From: an uncultured Oscillibacter sp.
GTDB lineage: Bacteria > Bacillota > Clostridia > Oscillospirales > Oscillospiraceae
Length of the DNA: 25,866 nucleotides
Assembly (NCBI GenBank): GCA_910585245.1
Contig: CAJUCO010000036.1
Span: 1-25,866 of the forward strand
Direction of reading: 5' to 3'
Part shown: piece after piece, positions 13,635 to 22,575 of the stretch
Position numbering within the stretch: position 1 is the first letter of the stretch
Layout: each line of letters opens with the position of its first letter
The notes under the pieces: model-generated
Told to the model about the DNA's origin: nothing
Seen by the model: the letters and a program-made list of their open reading frames with translations, nothing else
Databases searched by the model: none
Program-made: the position numbers and the translations under genes

Positions 13635-16600
13635 ATGCTGACGCTTTTAACCGGCCGGGCCAAGACCGGCAAATCCACGGCGGTGCTACGCCGGATCGCC
13701 GCCCACCCCGGCGGCCGGGACCAGATTCTCCTGGTTCCCGAGCACGCCTCTCACCAGGCGGAGGTGGATCTCTGCCGGACCTGTGGCGACGCCGCCAGCC
13801 GCTTCGCCGAGGTGCTGAGTTTTCGCCGCCTCTCAGACCGGGTTCTCTCCATCACCGGCGGGGCGGCTCAGGTGACTCTGGACGCGGGGGGCAAGCTCCT
13901 CACCTTGGAAAAGGCCCTGCTGGAGGTGGCCCCCCAGCTGACGGTTTACCGCCGGCCCTCCCGGAAGTCCTCCTTTCTCCGCCAGCTCCTGGATCTCTTT
14001 GACGAGCTGCGGTGTTACGAGGTCTCTCCCGAGTCCCTCTACGAGCAATCCCAGGCCATAGCCGGGGCCACCCGGGAAAAGCTCCGGGATTTAAGCCTTT
14101 TGTACGCCGCCTATGAGGCCCGGCTTCTCCGTCCCGGTCTGGACGCCAGAGACCGGATGACCCGGCTTTGCGACAGTCTGGAGGCGTCGGGCTACGCCCG
14201 GGGCAAGGATATTTATATGGACGGCTTCACCTACTTCACGGCCCAGGAGCGCCGGTGCCTCTCCATCCTTCTCCGGCAGGCCCACTCTCTCACCGTCACC
14301 CTCCTGGGGGAGCCCGACAGCCGGGAGGAGATATTCGAGGCGTCCCTTCGCACCTTGCACCGCCTTCGCCGTCTGGCGGAGCGGGAGGGGACGGCTGTGA
14401 AAGTGGAGGTGCTCAAAAGCGAGGACGTCTCGCCCCTGGGCCATTTGGAGCGTCACTTTTTTGGCGGCTCCGCCCCCTATGAAGGGGACGTTCCCCAGAT
14501 CCGGCTCCTCCAGGCCGACGCTCTTTTCTCCGAGGTGGAGCAGACCGCCGCCGCCATCCGCCGCCTTCTGGCGGAGGGAACGTGCCGCTGCCGGGACATT
14601 ACGGTGGCCGCCCGGAACATTCAGGACTACGAGGCCGCCATTGAGACGGTCTTCGAGCGCTACCAGATCCCCGCCTATCTCAGCCGCCGCAGCGACATCC
14701 TGGAAAAACCGGCCCTCAGCCTTCTCACCGGGGTCCTGGACTCCGCCGGCGGCGGCTATGAGTACGACGATATGTTTCGCTGGCTGAAGACCGGCCTTGC
14801 GGGCCTGAGCCCGGAGGAATGCGACCGGCTTGAAAACTACGTCCTCAAGTGGGAGGTCCACGGCGGTATGTGGCTTCGGGATGTGGATTGGGTGGAGAAT
14901 CCCGACGGCTACGGGGCCCCCTGGACCGCCGCCCGGGAGGAGTATTTGGCCCAGGTAAACGCGCTGCGCCACCGGGTCCAGGCCCCCCTCTCCCGTCTGG
15001 CGGAGGGGCTGAAATCCGGCGAGACCGCCGCTGCCAAGGTAGGGGCGCTCTACGGCTTTTTGGAGGAATTGAACCTTCAGGACGCCCTGGAACGCCAGAT
15101 GAGATCCCAGGCCCAGGCGGGCCGCCTTCAAGAGGCGGAGGAGACCGCCCAGCTCTGGGAGATCCTCTGCGGCGTGCTGGACCAGTTTGTGGAAATTCTG
15201 GGGGACGAGCCCATGGACCTGGAGGAGTTCACCCGTTTGTTCCGGCAGGTGCTCACCCAGTATACCGTAGGTACCATTCCCGTCTCCCTGGACCAGGTGC
15301 AGGTCAGCGGCGTGGCCCGAAACGACCGCCACACCGCGAAGTATCTCTTCCTTCTGGGGGCCAACGACCACGTGCTTCCCACCCCCGGCCAGAGCGGCGG
15401 CATTTTGAATGAGGATGACCGGGACGAGCTTGCTCAGCGGGGCATTGAGCTGGCGCCCACCGGCATGGATCAAATGGGCATTGAGCTTCAAAATCTCTAC
15501 GCCGCCCTGGCCCAGCCCACGGAGGGCTTGACGGTGAGCTGGCCGGTGACGGACGTCTCCGGGGCGGAGCTCCGCCCCGCCTTTGTGGTGGACCGGCTGT
15601 TGTCCCTCTTCCCCGCTCTCCGGGTGGAGCGGGAGAGCGCCGCCAAGCCCTACCGGCTGACGGCCCCCCTTCCCGCCTTAGAGTCCGCCGTTCCCGGCGG
15701 GGCCCTCTGGCAGCGGCTGGAGGAGGAGCCCGCCTTCCGTCCCCGCCTGGCCGCCATGGAGCGTGCAGCGGCGCTGACCAGGGGCTCCCTTTCCCCCCGG
15801 GCCGTCCGGGTTCTTTATGGCGATCGCATCGGGATGACCGCCTCCCGGCTGGAGCGCATCCGCACCTGCCACTTCTCTTTTTTCATGGAGTATGGCCTCA
15901 GGGCCAAACCCCGGACCCCCGCCGCCTTTGACGCCCCCCAGATTGGCACCTTCCTCCACTATCTTTTGGAGCACGTCACCCGGGACGTGCTGGCCAGGGG
16001 GGGCTTTGCCCTGGTGGACCGGGAGTCCCTTCACGACCTGGTCCGTAAATACATCGACGCCTATGTCCAGCAAGAGCTGCCCAACTTCCAAAACCGCAGC
16101 GCCCGCTTCCGCCATCTCTTCGCCCGCCTCCGAAACACCGCCTACGCCGTGGTGGACCAGGCCGCGGAGGAGCTTCGCTGTTCCGACTTTGTTCCCCTGG
16201 CCTTCGAGCTCTCCTTTGGCGACGGAAAGGACCTCCCCGCCGTCGTGATCTCGGAGCCGGACGGCGAGCTCCGGGTGGGGGGCAAAGTGGACCGGGTAGA
16301 CGGCTGGGTAAAAAACGACAAGCTCTATCTCCGGGTGGTGGACTACAAGTCCGGCAAAAAGTCCTTCGACTTTTCCAATCTCCGCATGGGTCTGGACATT
16401 CAGATGCTCCTCTACCTCTTCACCCTTGAAAAGACCGCCGCCGCTCATTTCGGACGGGAGATCGAGCCCGCCGGAGTTCTCTACCTCCCCGCCAGAGACG
16501 GCATTCTCACAGTCCAACGGAATATCTCCCCGGACAAACTTCAGGCCGAGCGGGAAAAACAACTTCGCCGCTCCGGCCTTCTTCTGGCGGAGCCCCAGGT

Positions 16601-16943
16601 CCTCCAGGCCATGGAGCACGACGCCCTGACTGAGCCCCGCTACCTCCCCATCCGGGTGAATAAAAACGGGAATCTCTCCGGGAGTCTGGCCTCCGCCGCC
16701 CAGCTGGGCAAGCTGGGGCGGTATGTGGAGACCCTGCTTCACGACATTGCCGGGGAGGTCCGCCGGGGCAACATCGACGCGGACCCCTGCTGCCACACGG
16801 AGGAGGACCGGCCCTGCCGCTACTGCGACTGGGCCTCCGCCTGTCATTTTCAGGACGGGCGGGACGGAGACCACCTGCACTACATCCTCCCGGTGAAGCC
16901 GGAGGATTTCTGGCGGGAAATCGAAGAAAAGGAGGCGGACTGA
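13635..16943 (+). CDS. addB: ATP-dependent helicase/nuclease subunit B (AddB)
   Basis: The 1102-aa AddB subunit of the AddAB double-strand-break resection enzyme, the Gram-positive counterpart of RecBCD. The N-terminus has the Walker A GRAKTGKST (7-15). The C-terminal nuclease domain carries VGGKVDRVDGW and VVDYKSGKKSF, with the Asp and Lys of the RecB-family nuclease. The four iron-sulfur ligands are present: C745 (RTCHFSFF) and C1061, C1064, C1070 with the standard C-x2-C-x5-C spacing. Length is slightly below the usual ~1150. The ATG has AAGGAGGAG (13621-13629). It is coupled to addA by a 1-base gap and diverges from the phage operon. Confidence 0.97.
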   Translation: MLTLLTGRAKTGKSTAVLRRIAAHPGGRDQILLVPEHASHQAEVDLCRTCGDAASRFAEVLSFRRLSDRVLSITGGAAQVTLDAGGKLLTLEKALLEVAPQLTVYRRPSRKSSFLRQLLDLFDELRCYEVSPESLYEQSQAIAGATREKLRDLSLLYAAYEARLLRPGLDARDRMTRLCDSLEASGYARGKDIYMDGFTYFTAQERRCLSILLRQAHSLTVTLLGEPDSREEIFEASLRTLHRLRRLAEREGTAVKVEVLKSEDVSPLGHLERHFFGGSAPYEGDVPQIRLLQADALFSEVEQTAAAIRRLLAEGTCRCRDITVAARNIQDYEAAIETVFERYQIPAYLSRRSDILEKPALSLLTGVLDSAGGGYEYDDMFRWLKTGLAGLSPEECDRLENYVLKWEVHGGMWLRDVDWVENPDGYGAPWTAAREEYLAQVNALRHRVQAPLSRLAEGLKSGETAAAKVGALYGFLEELNLQDALERQMRSQAQAGRLQEAEETAQLWEILCGVLDQFVEILGDEPMDLEEFTRLFRQVLTQYTVGTIPVSLDQVQVSGVARNDRHTAKYLFLLGANDHVLPTPGQSGGILNEDDRDELAQRGIELAPTGMDQMGIELQNLYAALAQPTEGLTVSWPVTDVSGAELRPAFVVDRLLSLFPALRVERESAAKPYRLTAPLPALESAVPGGALWQRLEEEPAFRPRLAAMERAAALTRGSLSPRAVRVLYGDRIGMTASRLERIRTCHFSFFMEYGLRAKPRTPAAFDAPQIGTFLHYLLEHVTRDVLARGGFALVDRESLHDLVRKYIDAYVQQELPNFQNRSARFRHLFARLRNTAYAVVDQAAEELRCSDFVPLAFELSFGDGKDLPAVVISEPDGELRVGGKVDRVDGWVKNDKLYLRVVDYKSGKKSFDFSNLRMGLDIQMLLYLFTLEKTAAAHFGREIEPAGVLYLPARDGILTVQRNISPDKLQAEREKQLRRSGLLLAEPQVLQAMEHDALTEPRYLPIRVNKNGNLSGSLASAAQLGKLGRYVETLLHDIAGEVRRGNIDADPCCHTEEDRPCRYCDWASACHFQDGRDGDHLHYILPVKPEDFWREIEEKEAD

Positions 16944-16944
16944 C

Positions 16945-19900
16945 ATGGCCGTAACCCTCACGCCCCAACAGCGCGCCGCTGTGGAAAACCGGGGTGGAAG
17001 CCTTCTGGTCTCCGCCGCCGCCGGTTCCGGCAAGACCCGCGTCCTGGTGGACCGTCTTTTCCGTTATGTGATGGAGGAGCGGTACAACGTGGACGATTTC
17101 CTCATTATCACCTACACCCGCGCCGCCGCCGCGGAGCTTCGAAGCAAGATTGCCACCGAGCTCAGCCGCCGCATGGGCCAGACCCCCGGAGACGCCCACC
17201 TCCGCCGCCAGCTCCTCCGGGTCTATCAGGCGGATATCAAGACGGTGGACGCCTTTTGCACCGCCCTTCTCCGGGAGAACACCCACCTCTTGGCCAGGGA
17301 GGAGGACCGCCACGCCCTCACCCCGGACTTCCGGGTTTTGGATGACAACGAGGCCGTTTTGCTCCGCCGCCGCTGTCTGGACCGGACCCTCTCCGGCTTT
17401 TACGAGACCCTTACCCCCGGCGGGGAACAGCTGGCGGACACCCTGGGGGCGGGCCGGGACGACAGCGATCTGGTGGAGCTGGTATTGGAGGTTTATAACA
17501 AACTTCAAAGCCACGCCTCTCCGGAGCAGTGGCTTCGTCAAAGCCGCACCGCCTGGGAGTCCCCCGCCGCCTCGTTCGACGCCACGCCCTATGCCCAGGC
17601 CCTCCTGGCGGTGATTCGCCGCCGCTCCGCCCACTGGGCGGACCAGCTTCGCCAGGGGGCGGAGCGGGCGGAGGGGGACGCCGCCCTGGAGGCTGGCTAT
17701 GGCGCGAAACTCCTGGAGGCATCCCGGGGATTCTACGCTCTGAGCCGGGCCCCGGGCTGGGCCGGCGCCCGGGAGCTGGCCGCCTCCGTGGCCTTTCCCA
17801 AGCTGGTCACCCCCAAGGGCCGGAAGGAGGACCCCCTGGTGGTCTCTTTAAAGGGGCTTTGGGAGGGGGCCAAGGCCGCTTTGAAGCCCCTTCGGTCCTG
17901 GCTGGATGTCTCCGGGGACGAGGCGCTGGAGGATCTTCAGGCCGTGGCCCCGGCCATGCTGGCGCTTTTGGACCTGACGGCGGAGTTTTCCCAGGTTTAC
18001 CGCCGGGAGAAACTCCGGCTGAACGCCGCGGACTTCTCCGACCAGGAGCATCTGGCCCTCACCCTCCTGGTCCGGCCCGACGGAAGCCCCACGGAGCTGG
18101 GCGAACAGGTCTCCGCCCGGTACGCGGAAATTCTGGTGGACGAGTACCAGGACACCAACGAGGTTCAAAACGCCATTTTCCGGGCCGTCTCCAAGGGGGG
18201 GAACAACCTCTTTACCGTGGGGGATGTGAAGCAGAGCATCTACCGCTTCCGTCTGGCGGACCCCACCATTTTTCTCCGGAAATACGCCGCCTTCAAGCCC
18301 CACACCGAGGCCGGGGAGGGGGAGGAGCGGAAGATTGTCCTCTCTCGAAATTTCCGGTCCCGCCAGGAGATTTTGGACGCCGCCAACTTTGTGTTTCAAA
18401 ATATTCTCTCCGTGGAAATGGGGGAGCTTGTCTACGACGGGGACGCGTCCTTGCACTTTGGCGCGGACTACTACCCGCCCCGGACAGATTGCTCCACAGA
18501 ATTTCACCTCATCACCGCCCGTCAGAAGTCGGCGGAGAATCCGCATCCGGTGAAAAAGCTCCTGGCGGAGGCCCGTTTCACCGCCCGCCGGGTCCGGGAA
18601 CTTCTGGACGGGGGGTATCCCGTCACCGCTCCCGACGGGTCTTTGCGCCCCTGCAAGCCAGAGGACATCGTCATCCTCATGCGCTCTCCGGGAAGCCGGA
18701 CGGCGGCCTTTGCCACAGCTCTGGCGGAGCGGAACATCCCCTGCTCCTTTCAAGAGGAGTCCGGCTTTTTCGAGACCATGGAGGTCTCCACCACCGTGGC
18801 CCTGTTGGAGCTCATTGACAATCCCCGGCAGGATGTGCCTTTGATCTCCGTGCTCCGCTCTCCCATCTTCGGCTTCACCCCGGACCGTCTGGCGGAGATT
18901 CGCGCCGCCGCCCCCGACGGCGATTTTTACGAGGCCGTGTCCCGCTCCGAAGAGGAGGACTGCGCCGCCTTTTTGGAGACGTTGCGCGCCCTCCGTCTGG
19001 CGGCCCGGGATATGAGCGTCCACCGTCTCCTCTGGCACATATACAACCGCCTGAACCTCCTGGGCCTTTTCGGCGCCCAGGATCACGGCCTGGAGCGCCG
19101 GGAGAACCTCATCTCCCTGGCCCGGCAGGCGGAAAAGTTCGAGTCCGGCGGCTGCCGGGGCCTGTTCGCCTTTGTCACTCAGCTCCGTAGACTTCTTGAG
19201 GCGGGGAAGGCCCCTCCGGCCTCCTCCGGCTCCGCCGCCGGGGGAGTTCGTCTCATGAGCATCCACAAGTCCAAAGGGCTGGAGTTTCCCATCGTCATTC
19301 TGGCGGATTTGGACCACGCCTTCTCCCGCCAGGATTTTGGCGCTTCCGTCCTGGTCCATCCCACCTTGGGCCTGGGCCCCCTCCGGGTGGACCTCGAGCG
19401 GAAAATCCGCTATCCCACCCTGGCCCGTGCCGCCGTTGAGGAGACCGTCCGCCGGGAGAACCTGGCGGAGGAGCAACGGGTTTTGTATGTTGCCATGACC
19501 CGCCCCAAAGAAAAGCTCATTCTTATAGACTCCCTTTACTTTGCCCAGACCCGCCTTCAGCGTCTGGCCGTCTCCGCCGCCTGTCCCGTGCCGCCGGAGG
19601 CGGTGGCGGCCTGCCGGACCTTTGGGGAGTGGCTGTTGCTGCCCCTTCTCTGCCGTCCGGAGGGGGAGCCGCTCCGCCGTCTGGCGGGGGCGGAAGTTTC
19701 GGTGACGCCCGGTTCCGGGGCTACTTGGGAAATCGCTGTACACGACAGCGAGGACTACCGGGACCCTCCCCTCCGCCCCGGTCTCACGGAGGAGGAGGGC
19801 GCCGCCGAGGTTCCTTTTGACCCGGAGCTTCTCGCCTTTGAGTACCCCTACCGCCGGGAGAGCGCCCTTCCCGCCAAGCTGACGGCCACCCAGCTCAAGG

Positions 19901-20511
19901 GCCGTCTCCTGGATCAGGAGATTGCGGAAAACGCCCCCCACACGCCCTACCTCCGCCCCCTCTCCCAGCCCCGGTTTCGCCGGGAGCAGGCGGGCCTCAC
20001 CCCGGCGGAGCGGGGGTCCGCCACCCATTTGGTCCTTCAGTACCTGAACTTTGAGGACCTGGATGTCCCCGGGCAGATCGCCGCCCTGGAGCAAAAAAAT
20101 CTCCTCACCCCCCAGCAGGCTCAGGCGGTGGATATAACCGCCCTCCGCCGCCTTCTGGCCTCTCCCCTGGCGGAGGAGGTGCGTCAGGCGAAAGCCGCGG
20201 GGATACCCCCTCTCCGGGAGTACCGCTTCACCCTGCTGGTCCCCGCGCGGCAGTACGACCCCAAGGCCTCAAATGAGGATGCGATTCTTCTCCAGGGCGT
20301 GGCGGATTTGTGCTTTGAGACGCGGTCAGGTCTGACCGTGGTAGACTTCAAGACGGACCGGGTCTTTACGCCCCAGGAGGTGGCGGACCGGGCGGAGCGA
20401 TACCGTCCCCAGCTGGAGGCCTACAGTCTGGCCCTGAGCCGGGTTTTGGGAAAGCCCGTCACCCGCCGGATTCTCTATTTCCTCGCCCCCGGCCGGTCGG
20501 AGGAGGTCTGA
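16945..20511 (+). CDS. addA: ATP-dependent helicase/nuclease subunit A (AddA)
   Basis: The 1188-aa AddA, an SF1 (UvrD-like) helicase fused to a C-terminal RecB-type nuclease. It unwinds and degrades DNA from breaks until Chi, then supports RecA loading. Motif I is AAAGSGKTRVL (Walker A, 24-31). Motif II is ILVDEYQDTN with D399-E400. Other helicase motifs include VGDVKQSIYRFR, SIHKSKGLEFP and YVAMTRPKEKL. The nuclease end shows GVADLCFE (D1121) and VVDFKTDRV (D1134, K1136). Length is normal. The start is fixed by the 1-base gap after the addB stop. No defect is seen. Confidence 0.97.
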   Translation: MAVTLTPQQRAAVENRGGSLLVSAAAGSGKTRVLVDRLFRYVMEERYNVDDFLIITYTRAAAAELRSKIATELSRRMGQTPGDAHLRRQLLRVYQADIKTVDAFCTALLRENTHLLAREEDRHALTPDFRVLDDNEAVLLRRRCLDRTLSGFYETLTPGGEQLADTLGAGRDDSDLVELVLEVYNKLQSHASPEQWLRQSRTAWESPAASFDATPYAQALLAVIRRRSAHWADQLRQGAERAEGDAALEAGYGAKLLEASRGFYALSRAPGWAGARELAASVAFPKLVTPKGRKEDPLVVSLKGLWEGAKAALKPLRSWLDVSGDEALEDLQAVAPAMLALLDLTAEFSQVYRREKLRLNAADFSDQEHLALTLLVRPDGSPTELGEQVSARYAEILVDEYQDTNEVQNAIFRAVSKGGNNLFTVGDVKQSIYRFRLADPTIFLRKYAAFKPHTEAGEGEERKIVLSRNFRSRQEILDAANFVFQNILSVEMGELVYDGDASLHFGADYYPPRTDCSTEFHLITARQKSAENPHPVKKLLAEARFTARRVRELLDGGYPVTAPDGSLRPCKPEDIVILMRSPGSRTAAFATALAERNIPCSFQEESGFFETMEVSTTVALLELIDNPRQDVPLISVLRSPIFGFTPDRLAEIRAAAPDGDFYEAVSRSEEEDCAAFLETLRALRLAARDMSVHRLLWHIYNRLNLLGLFGAQDHGLERRENLISLARQAEKFESGGCRGLFAFVTQLRRLLEAGKAPPASSGSAAGGVRLMSIHKSKGLEFPIVILADLDHAFSRQDFGASVLVHPTLGLGPLRVDLERKIRYPTLARAAVEETVRRENLAEEQRVLYVAMTRPKEKLILIDSLYFAQTRLQRLAVSAACPVPPEAVAACRTFGEWLLLPLLCRPEGEPLRRLAGAEVSVTPGSGATWEIAVHDSEDYRDPPLRPGLTEEEGAAEVPFDPELLAFEYPYRRESALPAKLTATQLKGRLLDQEIAENAPHTPYLRPLSQPRFRREQAGLTPAERGSATHLVLQYLNFEDLDVPGQIAALEQKNLLTPQQAQAVDITALRRLLASPLAEEVRQAKAAGIPPLREYRFTLLVPARQYDPKASNEDAILLQGVADLCFETRSGLTVVDFKTDRVFTPQEVADRAERYRPQLEAYSLALSRVLGKPVTRRILYFLAPGRSEEV

Positions 20512-20600
20512 GAGGCTGCCAAATTCCAGATTTTCCCTCCGCTAAATTTGCGAAAATCGGACAATCTAAGAATCATCTCGACAGGATTGGAGGGATTCCC

Positions 20601-20816
20601 ATGGCAATTGACAAGATCGCGGTTTTGCTGGCGGTGATCGGCGCGCTGAACTGGGGCGGCATTGGCCTTTTTGGCTTTGACGCCGTGGCCTGGCTGTTTG
20701 GCGGACAGCTGGCGGTGTTCTCCCGGATCATTTATACCCTGGTGGGGCTGGCGGGCCTGTGGTGCCTGACACTGCTGTTCCGCCTGGACCGGGAGGCCGC
20801 CGCGCACCCGGCCTGA
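20601..20816 (+). CDS. DUF378 family small membrane protein
   Basis: A 71-aa protein with two membrane helices (about residues 5-28 and 36-61), beginning MAIDKIAVLLAVIGALNWG. The NWGGIGLFGFD turn is the hallmark of DUF378 (YuzA-like) proteins, which are widespread and of unknown function. It lies 89 bp after addA with its own GGAGGG site 7 bases before the ATG. A strong terminator follows, so it may be its own unit or a read-through gene of addBA. Confidence 0.92.
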   Translation: MAIDKIAVLLAVIGALNWGGIGLFGFDAVAWLFGGQLAVFSRIIYTLVGLAGLWCLTLLFRLDREAAAHPA

Positions 20817-20834
20817 CTGCGTTCCCCGTAGAAG

Positions 20835-20865
20835 AACCGGAGAGGGAAAGTCCCTCTCCGGTTTT
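20835..20865 (+). terminator. Rho-independent terminator
   Basis: AACCGGAGAGGGA (20835-20847) pairs with TCCCTCTCCGGTT (20851-20863) around a 3-base loop and ends in TTTT. It closes the addB-addA-DUF378 stretch. Confidence 0.9.
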
Positions 20866-20915
20866 GGCGTGCAGGGAAAATCATGAACGAATTATAAATC
20901 CCAGACACCTTTGTC

Positions 20916-20944
20916 TTTACTTCCCCGTTAAAATGATCTATAAT
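20916..20944 (+). promoter_or_regulatory. Sigma-A-type promoter for the aminopeptidase gene
   Basis: The -10 is a perfect TATAAT (20939-20944), and TTTACT (20916-20921) is a -35 with a 17-base spacer. It lies about 46 bp before the aminopeptidase ATG, inside an AT-richer stretch. Confidence 0.75.
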
Positions 20945-20989
20945 CGCACATAATATTTCCAGTGAAAACGGAAAGGAAGGACCCATAAG

Positions 20990-22225
20990 ATGGAGAACAA
21001 ACTGCGTGAATACGCCCGGCTGCTGGTTCAGGTGGGTTTGAATGTGGAAGCGGGACAGCGGATGATCATTTCCTCCCCGGTGGAGTGCGCCGGTTTTGCC
21101 CGCCTTTGCGCCGGGGAGGCCTATGCCGCCGGGTGCCGGGAAGTGGTGATGAACTGGACCGACGACGCCATGACCCGGATGAAATACCTCCACGCCGCGG
21201 AGGATGTCTTCGACACGGTGCCCCTCTGGCGGCGGCACTTTTTCAACGACCAGGCCCTGGAGGGCGCGGCGTATCTGGCCATTTCGGCAACGGACCCGGA
21301 GAATCTCAAGGGTGTGGCCTCAGACCGCATCATCCGGGCCCAGAGGGCCAGCGGCAAGGCCCTGAAGGACTTTGACCGCCTCCAGATGTGCGGCGGCTTT
21401 CCCTGGTGCATCGCCTCCATCCCCATTCCCTCCTGGGCGGTCCGGGTTTTCCCGGACAAGGGGGAGGCGGAGGCCGTGGCGGCCCTCTGGGACGCGATTT
21501 TCTCCGCCGTCCGCGTCACCGGGGACGGCAAGGCCGTGGACCGCTGGAAAGAGCACCTGTCCACCTTGGACCGCCGCCTGGAGAAGTTGAACGCCCTGAA
21601 CTTGAAGACCCTCCACTATACGAATTCCCTGGGCACGGACCTCACCGTGGAGCTGCCGGAGGGCCATATCTGGGAGAGCGGCGGGGACCGCACCCTCTCC
21701 GGCCGGAGCTATATCGCCAACATTCCCACAGAGGAGATCTTCACCTCCCCCCTGAAAACCGGGGCCAACGGCGTGGTCTACGCGTCCTTGCCCCTGGTTC
21801 ACGACGGCAACGTCATTGACAAATTCCACTTGGTAGTAAAGGAGGGCAAGATTGTAGAGGCCCACGCGGAGCAAGGGGAGGAAACCCTCCGGGCCGCCAT
21901 TTCCGTGGACGAGGGCGCGGCCTATTTCGGCGAGGTGGCCCTGGTGCCCTACGACAGCCCGATTTCCAACCAGAATCTGTTGTTCTACAACACCCTCTTC
22001 GATGAGAACGCCGCCTGCCACATCGCCTTTGGCGAGGCCTACCCCTGTTTGGAGGGAGGCCAGAAAATGTCCAAAGAAGAGTTGAAACGCCGGGGTCTCA
22101 ACGACTCCATCACCCATGTGGACTTTATGGTGGGCACGCCGGACCTCTCCATCGTGGGCGCCACCCGGGAGGGGAGGGAGGTTCCCATTTTTACTGCCGG
22201 CAATTTTGCCGCTGAGTTTTCATAA
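20990..22225 (+). CDS. M29 family aminopeptidase
   Basis: A 411-aa metallopeptidase of family M29 (AmpS/PepS/thermophilic aminopeptidases). It removes N-terminal residues in the cytosol using two metal ions. The metal-binding area is visible: NIPTEEIFTSP (Glu pair), ISVDEGAAYFGEVALVP, the histidine in ACHIAFGEAYP and the HVDFM segment near the C-terminus (DSITHVDFMVGTPDLSI). The N-terminal domain starts LREYARLLVQVGLNVEAGQ, typical of the family. No signal peptide. The ATG follows a GGAAGG-type site (GAAAGGAAGG). Length is normal (~410). The gene has its own promoter. Confidence 0.95.
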   Translation: MENKLREYARLLVQVGLNVEAGQRMIISSPVECAGFARLCAGEAYAAGCREVVMNWTDDAMTRMKYLHAAEDVFDTVPLWRRHFFNDQALEGAAYLAISATDPENLKGVASDRIIRAQRASGKALKDFDRLQMCGGFPWCIASIPIPSWAVRVFPDKGEAEAVAALWDAIFSAVRVTGDGKAVDRWKEHLSTLDRRLEKLNALNLKTLHYTNSLGTDLTVELPEGHIWESGGDRTLSGRSYIANIPTEEIFTSPLKTGANGVVYASLPLVHDGNVIDKFHLVVKEGKIVEAHAEQGEETLRAAISVDEGAAYFGEVALVPYDSPISNQNLLFYNTLFDENAACHIAFGEAYPCLEGGQKMSKEELKRRGLNDSITHVDFMVGTPDLSIVGATREGREVPIFTAGNFAAEFS

Positions 22226-22244
22226 GGAAATTCGGGGAACCGTC

Positions 22245-22267
22245 AGGGCCGCCTCTTGGGCGGCCCG
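22245..22267. repeat. Hairpin repeat, copy 1
   Basis: GGGCCGCC (22246-22253) pairs with GGCGGCCC (22259-22266). The 23-bp unit recurs at 22431-22453 with only two differences, both preserving or nearly preserving the stem. Confidence 0.7.
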
Positions 22268-22299
22268 CAGGCTGGCGAAAAAGAATTTTCGCCAGCCTG
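22268..22299 (+). terminator. Very strong hairpin, probable aminopeptidase gene terminator
   Basis: CAGGCTGGCGAAAA (22268-22281) pairs perfectly with TTTTCGCCAGCCTG (22286-22299), a 14-bp stem with a 4-base loop. The U run is inside the stem, not after it, so termination is plausible but not certain. Confidence 0.6.
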
Positions 22300-22302
22300 A
22301 GC

Positions 22303-22338
22303 AAGTTTTCAAAACGTTTGAAAACGTTTTGAAAACTT
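22303..22338. repeat. 36-bp AT-rich palindrome made of three 10-11-bp units
   Basis: AAGTTTTCAAAACGTTT (22303-22319) is the exact reverse complement of AAACGTTTTGAAAACTT (22322-22338). It reads as three adjacent units, GTTTTCAAAAC, GTTTGAAAAC and GTTTTGAAAAC, at 22305, 22316 and 22326. It contrasts with the GC-rich surroundings. Confidence 0.85.
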
Positions 22339-22349
22339 ATGATTGAAAA

Positions 22350-22378
22350 CGAAAGGAACCCCTCCTGGGTTCCTCTCG
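22350..22378. repeat. Short hairpin
   Basis: AGGAACCC (22354-22361) pairs with GGGTTCCT (22367-22374), extended by CGA/TCG after one mismatch. Confidence 0.6.
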
Positions 22379-22388
22379 TAACTCTCTT

Positions 22389-22411
22389 CCTTCCCGCCGA
22401 GGAAGGTTTTT
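22389..22411 (+). terminator. Weak rho-independent terminator
   Basis: CCTTCC (22389-22394) pairs with GGAAGG (22401-22406) and is followed by TTTTT. The stem is short. Confidence 0.5.
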
Positions 22412-22430
22412 ACGGTTTTTCGACACTCTG

Positions 22431-22453
22431 AGGGCCGTCTCTTAGGCGGCCCG
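22431..22453. repeat. Hairpin repeat, copy 2
   Basis: GGGCCG...GGCGGCCC pairing as in copy 1 at 22245-22267, which it matches at 21 of 23 positions. Confidence 0.65.
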
Positions 22454-22575
22454 TCCCCTGAACCCTTGGCGGCTTTGAAAAAACGGGGCGGACCTGCGTG
22501 CCCGCCCTTCTCCCGGGGCGCCCCTTCGGCAAGAGGCAAATCCGGGAAATCACATAACGAAATGAGGAGATCACC

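Larger units (their letters stand above)
22226..22575. other. Hairpin-rich intergenic region
   Basis: 350 bp without a gene. It contains six inverted repeats in a row (listed separately), including a near-duplicate pair, an AT-rich 36-bp palindrome and a terminator. The last ~120 bp before the carbonic anhydrase ATG hold a GC-rich imperfect hairpin (GGGCGG...CCGCCC) but no clear promoter that I can defend. Confidence 0.7.

Noticed and set aside
17848..20094. Minus-strand open frame of 748 codons opposite addA
   Set aside because: Gly/Gln/Leu-rich shadow of a GC-rich coding strand. addA has all its helicase and nuclease motifs in the plus frame.
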